Positions 59,863-64,000 of a stretch of DNA of 64,000 bases are shown in pieces. The notes beneath the pieces were generated by a model that saw only the letters and a program-made list of their open reading frames with translations, was not told the origin of the DNA and made no database searches. The stretch lies in NCBI GenBank assembly GCA_963973915.1, contig CAXBBM010000012.1:1-64000 (forward strand), given 5' to 3'. Source of the stretch: Polycyclovorans sp002706265 (lineage in GTDB: Bacteria > Pseudomonadota > Gammaproteobacteria > Nevskiales > Nevskiaceae). The position numbers and the translations under genes are program-made. Numbering within the stretch: position 1 is the first letter of the stretch; every line of letters starts with the position of its first letter.

Positions 59863-60807
59863 ATGCTCTTCGCCCCGTTACAGCCCTACGCCACCCATGC
59901 ACTGAAGGTGGATGCCACGCACACCCTGTATGTGGAGGAGTCGGGAAACCCCGACGGCATCCCGGTGCTGTTCGTCCACGGCGGGCCGGGGGGTGGCACC
60001 GAGGCCTGGCACCGCCAGTTCTTTGATCCGCAACGCTATCGAATCGTGCTGTTCGATCAGCGGGGCTGCGGCCGCTCAACCCCGCACGCCAGTCTGGTGG
60101 ACAACACCACCTGGCATCTGGTCGATGACATGGAGCGCATCCGCGTGCATCTGGCGATCGACGCCTGGGCCCTGTTCGGCGGCTCGTGGGGCTCGACCCT
60201 GGCGCTGACCTATGCGCAGGCCCACCCGGCGCGGGTGCTGGGGCTGGTGCTGCGCGGCATCTTCCTGCTTCGCAAGGCCGAAATCGACTGGTTCTACCAG
60301 CAGGGCACGTCGTGGATCTTCCCCGATGCCTGGGAGGCCTTCGAGGCGGCGATTCCCGCGGACGAACGGGGTGATTACGTCGGCGCCTATTACCGGCGGC
60401 TGACGTCGGACGACCCCAAGGTGCGCCTCGCGGCGGCGCGCGCCTGGAGCCGGTGGGAGGGGGCGACCAGCAAGCTCATCCCGACGGCCGACGCGGCCGC
60501 GCGCTTTGGCGAATCGGCCTTCGCCGAAGCCTTTGCGCGGATCGAATGCCATTACTTCGTCAACCGCGGCTTTTTTGAGCGGGACGACCAGTTGCTGGCC
60601 CATGTTGACCGGATTCGGCACATTCCGGCCACCATCATCCAGGGGCGTTACGACGTGGTGTGCCCGATGCGCAGCGCCTGGGAACTGCACCGCGCCTGGC
60701 CCGAAGCGGCGTTCGTGGAGGTGCCGGATGCCGGTCATGCGGCCAGCGAGCCGGGCATCTTGACGGCCCTGGTCAGGGCCACGCAGCAGCTGGCCGACCG
60801 GCTTTAG
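59863..60807 (+). CDS. pip: Proline iminopeptidase
   Basis: 314 aa. Alpha/beta hydrolase of the S33 family: HGGPGGGTEAWHRQFFDP, RIVLFDQRGCGRSTPH, the nucleophile in GGSWGSTLALTYA, Asp in GRYDVVCP and His in DAGHAASEP. Removes N-terminal proline from peptides in the cytoplasm. ATG at 59863. Confidence 0.95.
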   Translation: MLFAPLQPYATHALKVDATHTLYVEESGNPDGIPVLFVHGGPGGGTEAWHRQFFDPQRYRIVLFDQRGCGRSTPHASLVDNTTWHLVDDMERIRVHLAIDAWALFGGSWGSTLALTYAQAHPARVLGLVLRGIFLLRKAEIDWFYQQGTSWIFPDAWEAFEAAIPADERGDYVGAYYRRLTSDDPKVRLAAARAWSRWEGATSKLIPTADAAARFGESAFAEAFARIECHYFVNRGFFERDDQLLAHVDRIRHIPATIIQGRYDVVCPMRSAWELHRAWPEAAFVEVPDAGHAASEPGILTALVRATQQLADRL

Positions 60808-60820
60808 GCCGGGCCGCCGC

Positions 60821-61330
60821 TCAGGACGCGTGGCCGCCGCGCAGGGCCTTCAGGTCTGCGGCGTGCTGCAGGCGCATCTGGCGACGCAGATCGGCTTCCT
60901 GATGGCGACGCCGCTCATCGGCACTCTGGGGCGTCAATGACGGAATCGGAATCGGACGACGGTCTTCGCCGGTGCCGACGAAGGTCAGGTAGGCCGAAAG
61001 AATGTGTCGCCGCGGCCCCTTCTGTGCGTCCTGCGCTTCGACCTTGCAGCCAATCTCCATCGAGGTGCGCCACGCCCGGTTGACCGTGGCATTGAAGATC
61101 AGCACGTCACCGCGCCGCGCCGGCGCGATGAAGTGCACGGCATCGACGCCGACCGTGACGCAGACCGCCCCGGCGTGACGGTCGGCCACCACCGCGCAGT
61201 AGCGGTCCATGAGCGCCATGATCTGCCCGCCGAACACCGTGTCCTTGGCGTTGAGGTCGTTGGGAAACACCATGTAAACCTGTTCGGTCACTGCGCTCTC
61301 GGCGGGTGATTTGGGGGGCAAGGGGGTCAC
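60821..61330 (-). CDS. Hotdog-fold acyl-CoA thioesterase
   Basis: 169 aa. AKDTVFGGQIMALMDRYCAVVA, the BFIT/YciA-type hotdog helix, HFIAPARRGDVLIF, and the end RRPIPIPSLTPQSADERRRH. Hydrolyses acyl-CoA. Shares the PaaI-family fold with the gene at 63030 but is a different branch. Convergent with pip. Confidence 0.88.
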   Translation of the reverse strand: MTPLPPKSPAESAVTEQVYMVFPNDLNAKDTVFGGQIMALMDRYCAVVADRHAGAVCVTVGVDAVHFIAPARRGDVLIFNATVNRAWRTSMEIGCKVEAQDAQKGPRRHILSAYLTFVGTGEDRRPIPIPSLTPQSADERRRHQEADLRRQMRLQHAADLKALRGGHAS

Positions 61331-61402
61331 GGGGTCTCCAGTCGCGGCGCAGGGCTTGGGCCATTTTCGGGGTGGCGGCCGGTGGCCCCCCGGCGTGATC
61401 GG

Positions 61403-62239
61403 TCAGCGCACATTGGCCAGCCGGTTTTCGTCAAAGTCGCGGGCGCTCAGGCCCGCGTCGAAGCGGTAGTCCTCGAAGCGCAAGGTGGTCGAGCGGCCGG
61501 ACTGATGGTTGCGCATCTCCAGTTGCAGCGGGCGCCAGTAGCGGCCGTCGTGCTGGGTGAACCCCTCGGCCGTGAGGGTTTTCTGCAGACGATCGCGGCG
61601 GTCGTAGAACGCGACCTTGTGCAAGCGCAGATTGGCCTGGTCCATCCACACCACCTGCCGCGCGTAGCCGGAATCGGGGTCTTTGGGGATGCGTTCGAGT
61701 ACGTGCATTGCCGTGCCATCCAGAGGCTCGTCGCGCACCCATTTGAAGCGATATTTGCTGATGTCCTGCGGGCCCAGGTCTTCGTAGGAAAACTCGCTGC
61801 CCATGAAGGCGCCGGACTGACCCGAGCTGGCGATGCGTTTCACGCGGTTGACCGAGGGCAGGTAGAGCCAGCGCCCGTCATCGCCGTCGGGGTTGGCGTG
61901 GGTCAGCAACGCGGTGCCGGCCACGTCGCGGGGCTCGTCGAAAATGATCAGCGAGCGATCGCGGCCGTCGGCGCCCTCCATGGCCCGCGAGCGCAGCACC
62001 CGCACCGCCTCGTCGCCTGCCGGGGTACGCAGCACCATGGTCATGCTGGATTGCACGTCCCCATAGCCTTGGCCCTGGGCGTCGGCCCGCTCGGCGATGG
62101 CCGTTCCGCGTGCAATGGCGGCCTCTTCGCTCAAGGGTTCGGCGAGCGCGGGGCTCAGCCCGCAGGCAACCATGAGCAAGGCCGCGCCGCGGCGTGCCCA
62201 TGCCAAGTGTCGGTCACTGATCATTGGGGGAGTGTTCAT
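61403..62239 (-). CDS. Outer-membrane lipoprotein-sorting type exported protein
   Basis: 278 aa. Signal peptide (ALLMVACGLSPALA), then a LolA/LolB-like convex beta-sheet: QSSMTMVLRTPAGDEAVRVL, RDRSLIIFDEPRDVAGTALL, LYLPSVNRVKRIASSGQSGAFMG region and LEMRNHQSGRSTTLRFEDYR. The family commonly sits beside MMPL/RND exporters; here no such gene follows, so it is single. Possibly binds lipid-linked substrates in the periplasm. Divergent from the TSUP permease. Confidence 0.82.
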   Translation of the reverse strand: MNTPPMISDRHLAWARRGAALLMVACGLSPALAEPLSEEAAIARGTAIAERADAQGQGYGDVQSSMTMVLRTPAGDEAVRVLRSRAMEGADGRDRSLIIFDEPRDVAGTALLTHANPDGDDGRWLYLPSVNRVKRIASSGQSGAFMGSEFSYEDLGPQDISKYRFKWVRDEPLDGTAMHVLERIPKDPDSGYARQVVWMDQANLRLHKVAFYDRRDRLQKTLTAEGFTQHDGRYWRPLQLEMRNHQSGRSTTLRFEDYRFDAGLSARDFDENRLANVR

Positions 62240-62286
62240 AATTCGCCGATGTTAGCGTGCCGCGCCTGAAGCGCCCCGATACCGCC

Positions 62287-63060
62287 ATGCCGTCGTCCGT
62301 GCCCCTGCTGGAAGCCGCGCTGGTGCTGGTGGGCTTCTTGACGGCCACCTTGTCCGGCGTTGCCGGCATGGGCGGCGGCTCGATTCTGATCGGCGTGCTG
62401 CTGGTGGCGGGCCTGCCGCCGCTGGAGGCGGTGCCACTGTTCGCGGCCGTGCAACTGGTGTCGAACGTGTCGCGCACCACCGCCTACTGGGCGCATGTGG
62501 ACGGACGCGCGACCGGGTGGTTTCTGCTTTCGGCGGTGCCGGCCACGCTGCTCACCGTGGGGGTGGCGGCGCGTATCGATCCGGAATGGGCGCAGCTGAC
62601 GCTCGCCGCGCTGATCCTGTTCTCGCTGGCGCCCGCGCCCTCGGCGCGGCTGCAGCAGATGCCGCGCCGCCAGATGCTGGTGCTGGCCGGCGCGCTCAAT
62701 GGCGCCCTCGGCAATGTGGTCGGTGCCACCGGCCTGTTCGTGGGGCGCCTGTTCCTGCGGCAAGACTGGTCGCGCCACACCACGGTCGGCACGCTGGCGC
62801 TGACCCAGACGCTGGGGCATGGCCTGCGGGTCATTGCCTTCGGCTTTGCGGGACTCAGCGTATTGGCGCGGCCGGGCCTGCTGGTGGCCTTGGTGCTGGC
62901 CGTGATGCTGGGCACCGCGCTGGGGCGCCGCCTCAATGACCGTCTCGACGAAGCCCGCTTCGCGCAAATGGCGCGCGCTATTCTCGTGGCTCTTTCGGGC
63001 GCCCTGATCATCTCTGCACTCTGGACCTTATGGACATCAAACTCGACGCCGCCGGCGTGA
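62287..63060 (+). CDS. TSUP (TauE/SafE) family permease
   Basis: 257 aa, eight membrane segments. GFLTATLSGVAGMGGGSILI is the first TSUP repeat, and GALNGALGNVVGATGLFVG starts the second repeat, with the expected GN-x-VG glycines. Exports sulfite, sulfoacetate or an organic anion. ATG at 62287; a GTG at 62257 is possible. Overlaps the next gene by 31 bp, so co-translated. Confidence 0.88.
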   Translation: MPSSVPLLEAALVLVGFLTATLSGVAGMGGGSILIGVLLVAGLPPLEAVPLFAAVQLVSNVSRTTAYWAHVDGRATGWFLLSAVPATLLTVGVAARIDPEWAQLTLAALILFSLAPAPSARLQQMPRRQMLVLAGALNGALGNVVGATGLFVGRLFLRQDWSRHTTVGTLALTQTLGHGLRVIAFGFAGLSVLARPGLLVALVLAVMLGTALGRRLNDRLDEARFAQMARAILVALSGALIISALWTLWTSNSTPPA

Positions 63061-63449
63061 CCGACCTCATCCACGGCAGCGCGCCGGACACCCCCGACTG
63101 GAAGATTGACGTGCAGTGGGTCAAGCCCGGTGGGGCGATGATTCGCCAGCCGTTTCGAGAAGGCCTGCAACGGGCCGGCGAGGTGATGTCGGGGCCGTCG
63201 CTGATGTCGGCAGCCGATACCGCGATGTATGTCTGCGTGCTGGCACACATTGGCCCGCAGGTGATGGCCGTCACCGTCGACATGAACCTGCAGTTTCTGC
63301 GGCCTGCGGCCAAAGGCGATCTGTTCGCCGAGGCCAGCGTGCTCAAGCTGGGGCGTCGCCGCGCTGCGCTGCGGGTGATGGTGCGCGATCACCTGGGCAA
63401 CGATGCCTGCCATGTGACCGGCACCTACGCATGGCCGACGCCGCTGTAG
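63030..63449 (+). CDS. PaaI-type hotdog thioesterase
   Basis: 139 aa. GPSLMSAADTAMYVCVLAHIG is the PaaI catalytic-helix segment with Asp and N-terminal GEVMSG, then VTVDMNLQFLRPAAKGDLFA and closing TGTYAWP. Hydrolyses small aryl- or acyl-CoA esters. Starts inside the TSUP permease gene (31-bp overlap). Confidence 0.88.
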   Translation: MDIKLDAAGVTDLIHGSAPDTPDWKIDVQWVKPGGAMIRQPFREGLQRAGEVMSGPSLMSAADTAMYVCVLAHIGPQVMAVTVDMNLQFLRPAAKGDLFAEASVLKLGRRRAALRVMVRDHLGNDACHVTGTYAWPTPL

Positions 63450-63458
63450 CCGCGCCCG

Positions 63459-64000
63459 TCACCGCATCAGGTCGGCCAGGCCGGTGGCAAGCCCGGGGAA
63501 TGCCGCCACCAACCCCAGCAGCAGCAGTTGCAGGCCAATGAACGGCAGTGCGCCGCGGTAGATGGCCTGGGTGGTCACCTCGGGCGGGCTGACGCCACGC
63601 AGGTAGAACAGCGCGAAGCCGAAAGGCGGCGTCAGAAAGCTGGTCTGCAGGTTGAGTGCAATCATCACGCCCAGCCATACCGGGTCCAGCCCCAGCATCA
63701 GCAACGGGGGGGCGACGATGGGCACGATGACAAACGTGATCTCGATGAAGTCGAGAATGAAGCCGAGCACGAACATCAGCAGCATCACCGCCAGCATTGC
63801 ACCGAAGGCGCCGCCGGGCAGGGCGGTGAGCAGGTCGTGCACCAGCGCATCGCCGCCATAGGCGTTGAACACCATCGAGAACATCGACGCGCCGATCAGA
63901 ATCATGAACACCATGGCGCTGATGCCGGCGGTGCGCTCCCCGCATTCGCGCAGCCGTGCCCAGCCCAGCGTGCCGCGCGCCGCCGCCATGAGCATCGCCC
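63459..64000 (-). CDS. TRAP transporter large permease (DctM), C-terminal part, cut by window edge
   Basis: The visible 180 residues are the end of a DctM-type subunit: hydrophobic segments FMILIGASMFSMVFNA, LMFVLGFILDFIEITFVIVP (the DctM glycine/aspartate-rich helix), LGVMIALNLQTSFLTPPFGF and ALPFIGLQLLLLGLVAAFPG. With DctQ and a solute-binding protein it imports carboxylates using the sodium or proton gradient. The gene continues past 64000; no start is visible in the window. Confidence 0.88.
   Translation of the reverse strand, partial: AMLMAAARGTLGWARLRECGERTAGISAMVFMILIGASMFSMVFNAYGGDALVHDLLTALPGGAFGAMLAVMLLMFVLGFILDFIEITFVIVPIVAPPLLMLGLDPVWLGVMIALNLQTSFLTPPFGFALFYLRGVSPPEVTTQAIYRGALPFIGLQLLLLGLVAAFPGLATGLADLMR

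Noticed and set aside
1..64000. CRISPR arrays and rRNA genes
   Set aside because: No regularly spaced direct repeats with unique spacers and no rRNA-like sequence were seen anywhere in the window.

Overview
The window is high-GC DNA (mostly GC-ending codons) that reads as a gammaproteobacterial chromosome. The support is a TerB-plus-J-domain DjlA, RluF, YghU, class I FBPase, MltD, a cyanide-insensitive bd oxidase and a Zur-type operator of the TGTTA-N5-TAACA form. Genus cannot be fixed from sequence alone. The organism looks like a free-living aerobe: bd oxidase, a lipidated PQQ dehydrogenase, fatty-acyl/thioesterase functions and a blue-light sensing operon.

Layout. 1-667: the first codons of a probable tyrosine integrase leave the left edge, preceded by TATACACA repeats. 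668-5084: a secreted glycerophosphodiesterase, then a three-gene operon (PAS histidine kinase, CheY-like regulator, REC-BLUF fusion), then a VOC protein. 5159-19840: a minus-strand run of 14 tightly packed genes, the most unusual region here. It encodes lipoproteins, a TonB-C-like periplasmic protein, a TPR/coiled-coil membrane protein, a PEGA-array/FGE-fold protein, a MotA/TolQ/ExbB channel protein, an actin/Hsp70-fold protein and two VWA proteins with an ExbD-like N-terminus. I infer a proton-motive-force-coupled envelope machine. The operon carries an exact 1,906-bp tandem duplication that duplicates one lipoprotein gene and creates an in-frame chimeric lipoprotein gene.

20018-29757: djlA, three Tad pilin-like genes (TadE/TadF/TadG type), a flavoprotein, a glycine-zipper protein, ThiS, tRNA-Gly(CCC) with a displaced tRNA-Gly fragment 0.6 kb upstream, an NTF2-fold protein, DusC, a MaoC-like dehydratase and a beta-barrel protein. 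29758-30764: gene-poor, with a decayed VapC (PIN) remnant. 30765-43707: LysE exporter, secreted amidohydrolase, OPT transporter, a GbsR/MarR regulator with a clear operator in front of cioAB, then SDR-mscL-fbp, yghU, an ABM-like protein, a dehalogenase-type hydrolase and an orphan ParA.

43902-47065: an unpaired MbcA/ParS-type antitoxin-like gene, then a Zur-boxed DUF2946-TonB receptor pair (probable zinc uptake). 47192-64000: rluF, a Tat-exported PhoD phosphatase, a PQQ/cytochrome c dehydrogenase, an acetyl-CoA hydrolase/transferase, an MFS-PlsC fusion, a small lipoprotein, a cation/proton antiporter, mltD, proline iminopeptidase, two hotdog thioesterases, an outer-membrane lipoprotein-sorting type protein, a TSUP permease and a TRAP large permease cut by the right edge. 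Coordinates of start codons were chosen from Shine-Dalgarno sequences and overlaps with neighbours; homology calls are from motif recognition, not from database searches.
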